A stretch of 64,000 bases of DNA from JAZDFC01 sp043808235 (lineage in GTDB: Bacteria; Bacteroidota; Ignavibacteria; Ignavibacteriales; Melioribacteraceae), in contig JAZDFC010000023.1 in assembly GCA_043808235.1 (NCBI GenBank), positions 58,464 to 122,463 on the forward strand. The letters run 5' to 3'. The notes beneath the pieces were generated by a model. That model ran no database searches, was not told the origin of the DNA, and saw only the letters and a list, made by a program, of their open reading frames with translations. This document shows positions 35,801 to 43,458 of this stretch, in pieces (the stretch's first letter is position 1; each line of letters opens with the position of its first letter). A program made the position numbers and the translations under genes.

Positions 35801-35918
35801 ACAAATTGAGTCTCGTTTTATAAAAGTGATAGCAGCGAATGTGGGTGCATGCCCACCCTGGCATATTGCATCCGGCGGCAAAGCATGGCTTTTTATTGAT
35901 GAAATATCAATAAAATAA
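32886..35918 (+). CDS. GH92 alpha-mannosidase, exported, with C-terminal glycan-binding cassette
   Basis: 1010 residues, start ATG overlapping the GH18 stop (ATGA). The N-terminus has a long n-region, then a hydrophobic segment ending NISAQT. The GH92 domain (about 50-770) starts YVNPFIGTDAHGHTFPGA. It contains WDTFRSENPLYT, the EYAYDDWCIA segment, GNEPSHHMAYLY and GNEDCGQMSAWYV, all conserved in these calcium-dependent inverting exo-alpha-mannosidases, which commonly trim alpha-1,2 or 1,3 mannose from N-glycans. Residues 784-1010 are the chitobiase-C/discoidin-like cassette shared with GH20 and GH29. It would act after GH18 release of high-mannose glycan. Confidence 0.96.
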   Translation: MRKFYKVPPTNTELSLHLLTKSFSVSLLKCADVLLISLLFFIMSENISAQTKLFGYVNPFIGTDAHGHTFPGATLPNGMVQLSPDTGIEDWDWCSGYHYSDSSIIGFSHTHLSGTGCADYGDILLMPTTGELKTDAGTKDNPDLGYRSRFSHKNEIAKAGYYSVLLDDYKIKAELTATLRAGFHKYTFPQSENSRIIIDLVHGIQDMAKDAGIKIIDNKTIEGYRRSSGWAKNHCVYFYAEFSKPFTSFGLIENGIVSKEKNSVNGKSVKGFVEFKTTASEVVLVKVGISHTSIEGARANVQSEIPGWDFDEVVSQADEAWQKELSSIKIESTDEQKLTVYYTALYHALLNPSILSDVDGAYIGMDEKIHKIENGCMYTVYSLWDTFRSENPLYTVIDSKKANDMVQSLVKKYEEHGLLPVWELASNETGTMIGYHSIPVITDAYFKGIRNYDLETAFEAMKKSAMQNHLGLEFYKSMGYIPSDLESESVSKTLEYAYDDWCIAMIAKDLGKENDYKYFIDRAKFYTNVFDPATSLMRAKKNGKWFEPFDPYSVSGNYTEANAWQYSFFVPQDLNGLMKLMGGDDKFISKLDELFTTDPKLTGRFQSDITGLIGQYAHGNEPSHHMAYLYNYAGAPSKTQEKIHEIVSTLYTDKPDGLCGNEDCGQMSAWYVFSAMGFYPVCPGDNKYIIGTPDFERVTINTGGEKKFTVIAKNLSNENFYIQSAKLNGKEYPFSYIKHEDILDGGELVFEMGSKPGNWGIEQTARPTSEIDYPFVSVPYLTAGERVFRKSISIALSSIDEESEIYFTIDDSDPQLESNLYSKPIVIDNTTELKAVCFKDGMFSKVITSVFNKIPEGRTIKLNTEYHHNYTGGGADGLIDAIKGADNFHTDAWQGYEGVNLDALIDLGSEQKLTSISASFLQNTGSWIFYPKKIEIFISDDGINFAKIYEAENVPDENNSESGIKEFGKSLEQIESRFIKVIAANVGACPPWHIASGGKAWLFIDEISIK

Positions 35919-35961
35919 TTGTTCACTAAATAAAACTTGATTATTATTTCGATAGTTAAAA

Positions 35962-35973
35962 AATAAATTTATT
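35962..35973. promoter_or_regulatory. AT palindrome in the leader of the ROK regulator
   Basis: AATAAATTTATT is a perfect 12-bp palindrome 6 bases before ATG 35980. It might be an autoregulatory site for a ROK/NagC-like repressor, which prefer AT-rich inverted repeats, but palindromes this short arise easily in AT-rich DNA. Confidence 0.25.
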
Positions 35974-35979
35974 AGAACT

Positions 35980-37158
35980 ATGCATAGAAGAAAAATTCTC
36001 TCAATTCACGCACGGGTTGTTAAAGATATAAATGAACAGCTTGTGCTTAAGCTAATTCAGGAAAATGGAATCATTTCAAGTTCCGACCTGGTTAGTATTA
36101 CCGGCATGCGCCCGTCAACAATATTTAATATTCTAAAAGAATTATCGGCCAAATCTTTTGTGTCCTTTTTTGGCAAAGGCGAATCAACCAACAAAGGAGG
36201 AAAGAAGCCCTACATATGGACGTTGAATAAAGAATCGGCTTACGTCATAGGTCTGGATATTGAGGTAGGCGAAATGACATCCGTATTATTGGATTTTAGC
36301 GGCGGCATAATAGCAAAAAAAATAATGAAGCTTGATACGGGGCGAACAGCAGATGAACTTGCAGGGAAAATTACTACTGTTGTAAACGAAATTATCGTTG
36401 AGAATAATATTGAAAAAGAAAAAATTTTAGGTCTCGGCGTAGCGTTTGCGGGTATTGTTGATAGCCAAACGGGTCAGGTAGCAATGTCGAGTGTTCTCCC
36501 GGATATGAATTTCCCGCTTCTCGAAAAACTTGGTTCGCTGCCTTTCCCTATTCGTATCGAAAATAATGCTAACGCTGCTGCAATCGGTTTGAAGTGGAGT
36601 AGTAAAGATAGAACCAAAAGAAATTACCTCACTATTCTCGTAGAGATAGATAAAAACGTTAGCGGACTTGGAATCGGAATAGTTGTAGATGGGAGATTAT
36701 ACCGGGGTGCGTCGTATTGTGCTGGTGAGTTGTATCCACATTTACCTACATTAAAAGAACTTCTATCTGCAGTTCGCAGCAGATTTGTTGAAAGCGAAAT
36801 TTTAAAAAATTATATCTCCAATTTCGAGTCTATTGATATTGAGCTGCTTTTGAGTGCTGCTAAAAATGGAGATGAATTAGCAAAACTCGTTTTTTCGATG
36901 ATCGGCAGTATTGTTGGGCAAACAATTGCGCCGGCTGTAGCTTTGTTAAATCCTGACACTATAATTATTACAGGCGTTGTTTCGGAATTGGAAAATGTAC
37001 TTGTCGGCGCTATCAGAAAAGAGATTGAAATGAGAGTCCTTTCAATTACCTGTAATGCTCTTGACATCATTGTAGATAAGTATCATCATTATTCGGTAGC
37101 ATTTGGCGCGGCTTCCTTGATACTTGAGGATTTTTTCCGGGTTCCGTTAAACAGATAA
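35980..37158 (+). CDS. ROK-family transcriptional repressor (NagC/XylR-like)
   Basis: 392 residues. The N-terminal winged helix-turn-helix (about 15-75) has the SSSDLVSITGMRPSTIFNIL recognition region. The rest is a ROK sugar-sensing fold with GLDIEVGEM, VAFAGIVDS and ENNANAAAIG segments. The CxCGxxGCxE zinc motif common in ROK proteins is not evident; the region reads YCAGELYPHLPT. It is probably the local sensor for GlcNAc, mannose or a phosphorylated form, controlling the phosphorolytic operon that starts 484 bp downstream and perhaps the operons on either side. Confidence 0.9.
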   Translation: MHRRKILSIHARVVKDINEQLVLKLIQENGIISSSDLVSITGMRPSTIFNILKELSAKSFVSFFGKGESTNKGGKKPYIWTLNKESAYVIGLDIEVGEMTSVLLDFSGGIIAKKIMKLDTGRTADELAGKITTVVNEIIVENNIEKEKILGLGVAFAGIVDSQTGQVAMSSVLPDMNFPLLEKLGSLPFPIRIENNANAAAIGLKWSSKDRTKRNYLTILVEIDKNVSGLGIGIVVDGRLYRGASYCAGELYPHLPTLKELLSAVRSRFVESEILKNYISNFESIDIELLLSAAKNGDELAKLVFSMIGSIVGQTIAPAVALLNPDTIIITGVVSELENVLVGAIRKEIEMRVLSITCNALDIIVDKYHHYSVAFGAASLILEDFFRVPLNR

Positions 37159-37642
37159 TTCTAAGTGATGAAATTCAAACGAGTCTGATATTTTGGGTAA
37201 GGAAAATAGACAACGGTCTCTTTTGCAGAATCAAAAAAATCTGAGCAAAATTATCTGTTTCCTTCACACTCATCCCGAATATTTCCCTTTGGAATATATT
37301 TTTCTCATTTCGAAAATAATTTGTAAAATCCGTCTGATAATTTCAAAAAGAAATAAACCAGGTATGTTTTATACCCCAAATAAGGATATTTTTTTAAATT
37401 TGTCAAAATTCTATTTGCTTATTATCAATGGAAAAGATAAGTTGGCGGTAAGTTAATTTTAGACTAAAATAAACATTAAAGAAAAACATAAAAACAAGTA
37501 CGAATTTTATGTAATTTTTTTATTCGATATACAACAAAAAATGATTTCAGGTTTTCAAGCGACTACTCAATGCATGATTATTATAATAACTATGATAAGA
37601 ACAAAATATTGAGGAAATAGCATTTTAATGCGGAGAAAATTT
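37159..37642. other. 484-bp intergenic region upstream of the phosphorolytic operon
   Basis: No convincing gene; an 87-codon TTG-started frame at 37193-37456 has composition unlike the neighbours. Near the middle are an inverted repeat (37361-37375) and a TAnnTTTG match (37395-37402), described separately. The last 180 bases are AT-rich without further structure that I can see. Confidence 0.6.
37361..37402 (+). promoter_or_regulatory. Candidate operator and -7 element for the GH94-GH130 operon
   Basis: GGTAT-GTTTT-ATACC (37361-37375) is a 5-bp inverted repeat with 5-base spacer. It is followed 19 bases later by TAAATTTG (37395-37402), an exact match to TAnnTTTG. The repeat sits where the -33 region would be, so a repressor bound there would block transcription. 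No strong -33 TTTG is visible. Confidence 0.35.
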
Positions 37643-40018
37643 ATGAATTACGGTAACTTTTCCCAGGACGGCAAAGAATTTTTAATTACCAATGTCCAAA
37701 CACCAACGCCGTGGATAAATTACATATATAATGGGGAATACTTTGCAACTATATCGAATAACGCAGGCGGAATAAGTTACATTAAGAATCCATTGCATGG
37801 AAGGATTACCAGGTATCGAATCAACGACGTACCACCGGACAGACCGGGCAAATATATTTATGTGAAAGATACTGATTCAAATGAGTACTGGAGTTTGTCA
37901 TGGCAGCCGGTTGGTAAAAATCCGGAAGCTTATCAGGTAACTCATGGTTTCGGCTACACAAGGATTAATTCGAATATTGCCGATATTGAAGCATCTGTGT
38001 TATACTTTGTTCCGTTGAATGACAACCGTGAAATTTGGAAAGCGACTTTAAAGAATAATTCAAAGAAGAAAAAACAGCTTTCGATTTTTGGTTATGTTGA
38101 GTTTGCTCTTGGTCATGGTCTTATAGATATTATCAATCAATGCGACGACCAGCATTTTAATCGTGTTCACTTTGATAAAAACCTCAATTCTATTTTTGCT
38201 ACAAAAACATATTGGGTAACTCAATCCAATGGGACACAACAGCAGGAGAATAAAGAGTGGGACCAATGGACGTACTTTACCGTGAATCATCCTGTTGCTA
38301 AATATGAAACATTGCGCGAAAGATTTCTCGGTTTATATAGAAGTGAAAATAATCCCGAAGCAATAGAAACTGGGAATCTGACATGTGCCGATACTGATTT
38401 CGGCAACACGGTTGGTGCACTGCAAACAGATATCGAACTCAAACCGGGAGAATCAAAAGAGATTGTTTTTTCACTCGGCGTAATTCCAAAAATTGAATTC
38501 GAAAATCTAAAGGAAACAGTTCCTTCTCTATTCAATGATATTAAGATAGTTGATAAAGCATTTGAGGATGTAAAGGCGAAGTGGAATGATTTTTTCAGTC
38601 ACGCTGTTGCTGAAACTCCCGATGAATCCGTAAATGTATTTATGAAATACTGGATGCAGTATCAAGCTAAAGTAGCTTTTGATGTTGGAAGAGTAGCAAG
38701 TTATTATTATTGGGGAATCAGCCGTGGCTTCGGTTTCCGGGATACATCGCAGGATGTAATTGCTGTTACTATTTCGGATGCTCCAAAGGCCTACGAAAGG
38801 ATACTGTTTTTAGCAAGACAAATGTATTCGGATGGAAGAGCATTCCATCATTTTTATAACGAGGGAGAAGGCGAACTAACAAAACATTGTGATGATCCGC
38901 TTTGGTTTATTCTTGCAGTTACTGAATACATAAAAGAGACCGGCGATTTCACAATCTTACAAAAAGAAGTTCCTTTTGTAGATAAGGAAAAAAGCACAAT
39001 CATAGAGCATTTACTTGCAGTTGTAACCTTTGTTAAAAATAATCTGGCCAAGCACAATCTTCCGGTTTTTGGAAGAGGCGATTGGAACGATACGCTGGAT
39101 TATATCGGAGGCGAGGACGGGGGTGAAAGCGTTTGGGGTGCGATGTTCTACGTTGCAATGCTGAATAAATTGATTGAGATGCTTGATTACCTAAAAATTA
39201 AATGTACCGATGTTAAACACTTGAGAGATAAAATTTCCGACAGTATTGATGAATATTGCTGGGATGGTGACTGGTATATTCGAGCATTCGGAGCGAACGA
39301 CAGAAGAATTGGTTCGGCTTCTAATAAATACGGAAAGATTTTTATTAACACACAGAGTTGGCCTGCGATTGCAGAATTGCCCAATAAAAAAAGAATCATC
39401 TCATCATTGGATAGCGCAAAAAAATATCTCGATTCTGATATCGGTCCTAAAATATGCGCACCCGCATTCCGGGAAATCGATCTGAATATTGGTTTGATAA
39501 CCCGTTGTGTTGCTGGTAAGAAGGAGAACGCTGCCGTATTCAATCATCCAACAGCATGGCTCATTCAAGCTGAATGTCTAATGGGTAGGGGAAACCAGGC
39601 TTTTGAATATTATAAAAAATTATTACCGAATAGAATTGATTCGGACATTTACCAGGCAGAACCGTATGTTTATTCGCAATATATTACAAGCGACGAGCAT
39701 CCCGGAGCGGGTAAGGCAAGTCATTCATGGCAAACCGGCACAGCAGCGTGGATGTACAGAATATCATTTGATTATATCCTCGGTGTAAGACCAACTTACA
39801 ATGGCTTGTTGGTTGACCCTGCGATTCCGTCTGAATGGAAATCATTTAAAGTGGAAAGAGTTTTCCGCGGAACAAAGTACATTATTGAAGTAGAAAACCC
39901 TGACGGCGTTGAACATGGCGTAAAAAATATTTTAATCGATGGAAATGGAATAAAAGGAAAAGTACTGCCCGTATTCGAAAATAAAACCGTTAATGTAAAA
40001 GTTATCATGGGAAAATAG
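37643..40018 (+). CDS. GH94 beta-glycoside phosphorylase (cellobiose/chitobiose phosphorylase-like)
   Basis: 791 residues from ATG 37643, chosen because GGAG lies at 37632-37635; no signal peptide, so cytosolic. GH94 landmarks run along the whole length. They are NYGNFSQDGKEFLIT and NAGGISYIKNPLHGRITRY at the N-terminus, RGFGFRDTSQD in the barrel, and the catalytic acid in FGRGDWNDTLDY. SWQTGTAAWMYR and GVRPTYNGLLVDP lie near the end. The enzyme would split a beta-disaccharide with phosphate to yield a sugar-1-phosphate. The DDPLWF segment is more like cellobiose than diacetylchitobiose phosphorylases. In this neighbourhood a GlcNAc- or mannose-containing substrate is equally possible. It is the first gene of the cytosolic operon. 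Confidence 0.92.
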   Translation: MNYGNFSQDGKEFLITNVQTPTPWINYIYNGEYFATISNNAGGISYIKNPLHGRITRYRINDVPPDRPGKYIYVKDTDSNEYWSLSWQPVGKNPEAYQVTHGFGYTRINSNIADIEASVLYFVPLNDNREIWKATLKNNSKKKKQLSIFGYVEFALGHGLIDIINQCDDQHFNRVHFDKNLNSIFATKTYWVTQSNGTQQQENKEWDQWTYFTVNHPVAKYETLRERFLGLYRSENNPEAIETGNLTCADTDFGNTVGALQTDIELKPGESKEIVFSLGVIPKIEFENLKETVPSLFNDIKIVDKAFEDVKAKWNDFFSHAVAETPDESVNVFMKYWMQYQAKVAFDVGRVASYYYWGISRGFGFRDTSQDVIAVTISDAPKAYERILFLARQMYSDGRAFHHFYNEGEGELTKHCDDPLWFILAVTEYIKETGDFTILQKEVPFVDKEKSTIIEHLLAVVTFVKNNLAKHNLPVFGRGDWNDTLDYIGGEDGGESVWGAMFYVAMLNKLIEMLDYLKIKCTDVKHLRDKISDSIDEYCWDGDWYIRAFGANDRRIGSASNKYGKIFINTQSWPAIAELPNKKRIISSLDSAKKYLDSDIGPKICAPAFREIDLNIGLITRCVAGKKENAAVFNHPTAWLIQAECLMGRGNQAFEYYKKLLPNRIDSDIYQAEPYVYSQYITSDEHPGAGKASHSWQTGTAAWMYRISFDYILGVRPTYNGLLVDPAIPSEWKSFKVERVFRGTKYIIEVENPDGVEHGVKNILIDGNGIKGKVLPVFENKTVNVKVIMGK

Positions 40019-40076
40019 GTTCCTCGCTTTGTTGAGAGCCTGTTCAATTTAATAAATTTGGATGTGAGAATATTTC

Positions 40077-41039
40077 ATGTTTAAGCGACATATAAAAAAT
40101 CCTATTATCACCCGAACAGATATTCCAAATATACCGCCACAAATGGTTAATGTCTCCTCGGTGTTTAATCCCGGTGCAGTCAAGTTTAACAATAAGTATA
40201 TTCTTTTGCTACGCGTTCAAAATAGGGGAAGAGAAACATTTATTGTAAAAGCCGAGAGTGAAAATGGAATAGACTTCAATGTCGATAATAAAATTGTTGA
40301 CTTCAAAGGGATAGAAAAAGTAAAAGAAAAAATATATCATGTTTACGATGCGCGTATCACAAAGATAGGTAATGAACATTATGTAATGTTTGCGATGGAT
40401 ATGGATAGCGGCTGCCAGCTTGGATTGGCGAAGACAAATGATTTTGAAGAGTTTGAATTTCTCGGAATAGTATCGAACGGTGATATCAGAAACGGCGTTC
40501 TTTTTCCCGAAAAAGTTAATGGAAAATATTTGAGATTCGACCGCCCGAATAGAGTTCAGCTCGAAGGCGGTCCGGCTTCAGGTAATACTATTTGTTTATC
40601 CGAATCGGATGATCTTTTACATTGGAATTTGGTGAAGCCTGTTATGGGTGGACGATTTCATTACTGGGATGAAAATATTGGTTCTGGTCCGGCGCCTGTC
40701 AAAACGCGCGAAGGCTGGCTGCATATTTATCACGGAGTTGCAATGCACTTCGCAAGTTCCAATATTTATCAAGCCGGCGCAGCGCTTCATGATCTGAATG
40801 ATCCTTCGATTGTATTACACCGCGGAAAATATAATATTCTTGAACCGCGCGAAATATGGGAACTTACCGGGCAAGTAGCTAATGTTTGTTTCCCAAGCGG
40901 AATGATTGTTGAAAATTTTGATGATGAAGGATTCGCAGAAATTGACAGCAATGTGCTTGTATACTATGGCGCGGCAGATACTGTTGTTGGGCTTGCATAC
41001 TCAACAATTGGAGAATTAATTGAATCTGCAAAACAATAA
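40077..41039 (+). CDS. GH130 beta-mannoside phosphorylase
   Basis: 320 residues, cytosolic, typical GH130 length. The five-bladed propeller shows NPGAVKFNNKYILLLRVQNR and VYDARITKIG, where the Asp is the proton donor in this family. Also present are FDRPNRVQ with the phosphate-binding Arg, HYWDENIGSGPAPVKT and LHIYHGVAMH. GH130 enzymes phosphorolyse beta-mannosides such as Man-beta-1,4-GlcNAc, the N-glycan core, or Man-beta-1,4-Glc, releasing mannose-1-phosphate. The GH18/GH92/GH125 context favours the N-glycan core disaccharide, by inference. It lies 58 bp after GH94 and 15 bp before the CBM9-like gene. Confidence 0.94.
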   Translation: MFKRHIKNPIITRTDIPNIPPQMVNVSSVFNPGAVKFNNKYILLLRVQNRGRETFIVKAESENGIDFNVDNKIVDFKGIEKVKEKIYHVYDARITKIGNEHYVMFAMDMDSGCQLGLAKTNDFEEFEFLGIVSNGDIRNGVLFPEKVNGKYLRFDRPNRVQLEGGPASGNTICLSESDDLLHWNLVKPVMGGRFHYWDENIGSGPAPVKTREGWLHIYHGVAMHFASSNIYQAGAALHDLNDPSIVLHRGKYNILEPREIWELTGQVANVCFPSGMIVENFDDEGFAEIDSNVLVYYGAADTVVGLAYSTIGELIESAKQ

Positions 41040-41054
41040 ATAGTTGATAAATAT

Positions 41055-42155
41055 ATGTACAAGACAACCGCAATGTTTTTTCTTGCCGCGACTTTAGCGT
41101 TCGCGCAGGATGTTCCCATTCCACCCATTTTATTCTCCCCTCAAAAATATATCTGTTATCATGTTGAGGAACAAATTGATATCGACGGCAAACTTGATGA
41201 ATCTGCTTGGAATAAAATTTCGTGGACAAATGATTTTGTTGATATCGAAGGACCGGTAAAACCAAATCCACGATTCCGAACCCGCGCTAAAATGTTATGG
41301 GATAAAAATTATTTTTATGTAGCTGCCGAACTTCAAGAACCTGATATTTGGGGAACACTCAAAAATCGCGACGATATTATTTTCTACGATAATGATTTTG
41401 AAATATTTATTGATCCCGACGGCGATACTCACAATTATGTTGAATTTGAAATGAATGCGTTGAATACTGTTTGGGATCTGCTTCTAAAACAACCTTACCG
41501 CGATATTGATAATGCTGCCATTCATGGTTATGACATTAAGGGATTAAAATCCGGTGTTTCTATTAACGGTACTCTAAATCAATCCGGCGATAAAGATAAT
41601 TGCTGGACAGTCGAAGTTGCATTACCCTGGGAAGCATTTAAAGAAATCACACCTACGTCAGTTCCACCGAAAGATACCGACCAATGGCGGGTTAATTTTT
41701 CCCGTGTTGAATGGAAAACAGAAGTCGTAGACGGTAAGTATCATAAAGTTATCAATCCAGCAACAAACAAACCCTTCCCCGAAGATAACTGGGTTTGGTC
41801 GCCCCAGGGTGTTGTTAACATGCATTACCCTGAGATGTGGGGCTATGTTCAATTCACAAATGCACTTCCCTGCGGTGAAAAAGTTTCTTTTATCGAAAAT
41901 AATATTGAAGCTGTAAAATGGTATTTGCGGCAGATTTATTACAATGAAAAAATCTATTTCAAAATAAACAATACATATACTCACGATATATCAAAGCTTA
42001 ATATCACTGCTGATATAATTCCCGGTTTTGTAATGCCTCCGTCAATTGAGTACACAACTAATTTATTCGAAGCATTCGTTTTGTCGGATGACGGCTCGCA
42101 GAAAATCAGAATAACTAATAGCGGCTTAACTGAAATTATAAAGATTAAAAAGTAA
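41055..42155 (+). CDS. Exported CBM9-like carbohydrate-binding domain protein
   Basis: 366 residues with signal peptide (MYKTTAMFFLAATLAFAQD). Residues about 35-270 form a CBM9-like fold: IDGKLDESAW near the start, AKMLWDKNYFYVAAEL, then DNDFEIFIDPDGDTHNYVEFE. The final 90 residues are unassigned. No catalytic motif is seen. It is located in the middle of an operon of cytosolic phosphorylases. It may bind glycan in the periplasm and deliver it to the MFS carrier whose gene follows 88 bp later. That is inference only. Confidence 0.8.
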   Translation: MYKTTAMFFLAATLAFAQDVPIPPILFSPQKYICYHVEEQIDIDGKLDESAWNKISWTNDFVDIEGPVKPNPRFRTRAKMLWDKNYFYVAAELQEPDIWGTLKNRDDIIFYDNDFEIFIDPDGDTHNYVEFEMNALNTVWDLLLKQPYRDIDNAAIHGYDIKGLKSGVSINGTLNQSGDKDNCWTVEVALPWEAFKEITPTSVPPKDTDQWRVNFSRVEWKTEVVDGKYHKVINPATNKPFPEDNWVWSPQGVVNMHYPEMWGYVQFTNALPCGEKVSFIENNIEAVKWYLRQIYYNEKIYFKINNTYTHDISKLNITADIIPGFVMPPSIEYTTNLFEAFVLSDDGSQKIRITNSGLTEIIKIKK

Positions 42156-42243
42156 TTCCGCTTTATAAATAATTTCCCGCCTGTTAGTTTTTATCTCAAA
42201 CAATCTAACGGCGTAAGTGTGTAACTTTCGAAGGAATACAAAA

Positions 42244-43458
42244 ATGAAATTCAAAACTCTCCCGATATTTTTAGCGTTTCTTTGCATGGGCTTTGGCGAT
42301 GTGGTTGGTCCGCTCGTTGGGCTTGCCAAAGATACGTTCAGTCTATCTTATACCATGGCTCAGTTAATTCCATTTGTCGGATTTTTTATGTTCGGTTTGC
42401 TTTCGGTACCGGTCGGTATTTTCCAGGATAAGAAAGGGAAGAAGTTTATTCTTATTTTAGGATTGTTTGTTGCGCTTGCCGGTTTGATAATACCAATGCT
42501 GAATGGAATGGTAGGAACCAAAACCGAATTTAATCCTGGCGAATATTTTAGTTTTTATATGGTGCTGCTGTCGATTCTTTTTCTTTGTGCAGGTGCAACT
42601 ATACTACAGGTGGTTGGCAATCCGGTGATGAGAGATGTATCGCCCGAAGGCGCTTATTCAAAAAATCTTACTCTGGCTCAATCGGTAAAAGCAGTCGGCT
42701 CATCGCTTGGATTTCTTCTTCCACCGTTTGTTGCAGTAAGTTTTGGCTGGGATTGGACTATCCTTTTTCCGGTATTCTCAGTATTAATTATTCTTACTTT
42801 GCTTTTATCATTACCTTTGAAGCTGAATGAGAATGCAGAAAATGCCACACATACCGCTTCGTTTTCTTCGAGCCTGGCTTTGCTGAAAAACCGGTACATA
42901 TTATTTATGGTATTGGCGATATTCTTTTACGTCGGAGCGGAAGTATCGATGAGTTCGAGTGTGCCTATTTTATTAAAGGAAGTCTTCGGAATTACGGGTT
43001 TTAGTTTATGGGCTAGCTGGGCGATGTTCTTTTTACCAATTATTATTGGAAGATTCACCGGCTCAATAATTTTAAACTGGATGTCTGCAAAGAAATTTTT
43101 TGTGATAACAAATGTAATCGCGTTAATAGGTATAGCGGCTATTTTTTCGACTAATGAAATATTAACTTACATTGGAATTGTTCTTGTAGGATTAGGATTT
43201 GCAAATATATTTCCACTCGTATTTTCTATTACAATCAACTATATGCCGCACCGCTCAAATGAATTATCCGGACTAATGGTAACGGCTATTTCGGGCGGGG
43301 CTATCATTCCCTTGATTATGGGAAAAGTTGCCGATACTACTTCGATTCTTTTCAGTTTCGTTGTGCCTCTTATTTGCCTTGTTTATATCATTTATACATC
43401 GTTTGTTTCTATTAGGAAAGAAAATGTTTACGTCAATAAACCGGGAGAAGTATTATGA
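42244..43458 (+). CDS. MFS sugar transporter (FHS/NagP-like)
   Basis: 404 residues from ATG 42244, taken over GTG 42217 because the latter adds a polar leader. About 12 membrane segments, with FLAFLCMGFGDVVGPLVG in TM1 and a QDKKGKK loop between TM2 and TM3. The architecture resembles the fucose/glucose/galactose:proton symporter group that in Bacteroidota includes GlcNAc carriers. It is probably the importer of mannose, GlcNAc or the core disaccharide for the enzymes of this operon. Its stop overlaps the ROK kinase start by 4 bp (ATGA), so transport and phosphorylation are translationally coupled. Confidence 0.87.
   Translation: MKFKTLPIFLAFLCMGFGDVVGPLVGLAKDTFSLSYTMAQLIPFVGFFMFGLLSVPVGIFQDKKGKKFILILGLFVALAGLIIPMLNGMVGTKTEFNPGEYFSFYMVLLSILFLCAGATILQVVGNPVMRDVSPEGAYSKNLTLAQSVKAVGSSLGFLLPPFVAVSFGWDWTILFPVFSVLIILTLLLSLPLKLNENAENATHTASFSSSLALLKNRYILFMVLAIFFYVGAEVSMSSSVPILLKEVFGITGFSLWASWAMFFLPIIIGRFTGSIILNWMSAKKFFVITNVIALIGIAAIFSTNEILTYIGIVLVGLGFANIFPLVFSITINYMPHRSNELSGLMVTAISGGAIIPLIMGKVADTTSILFSFVVPLICLVYIIYTSFVSIRKENVYVNKPGEVL

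Noticed and set aside
37193..37456. An 87-codon plus-strand frame upstream of GH94
   Set aside because: TTG start, lysine/isoleucine-rich composition typical of random AT-rich frames, and it overlaps the candidate operator and -7 element.
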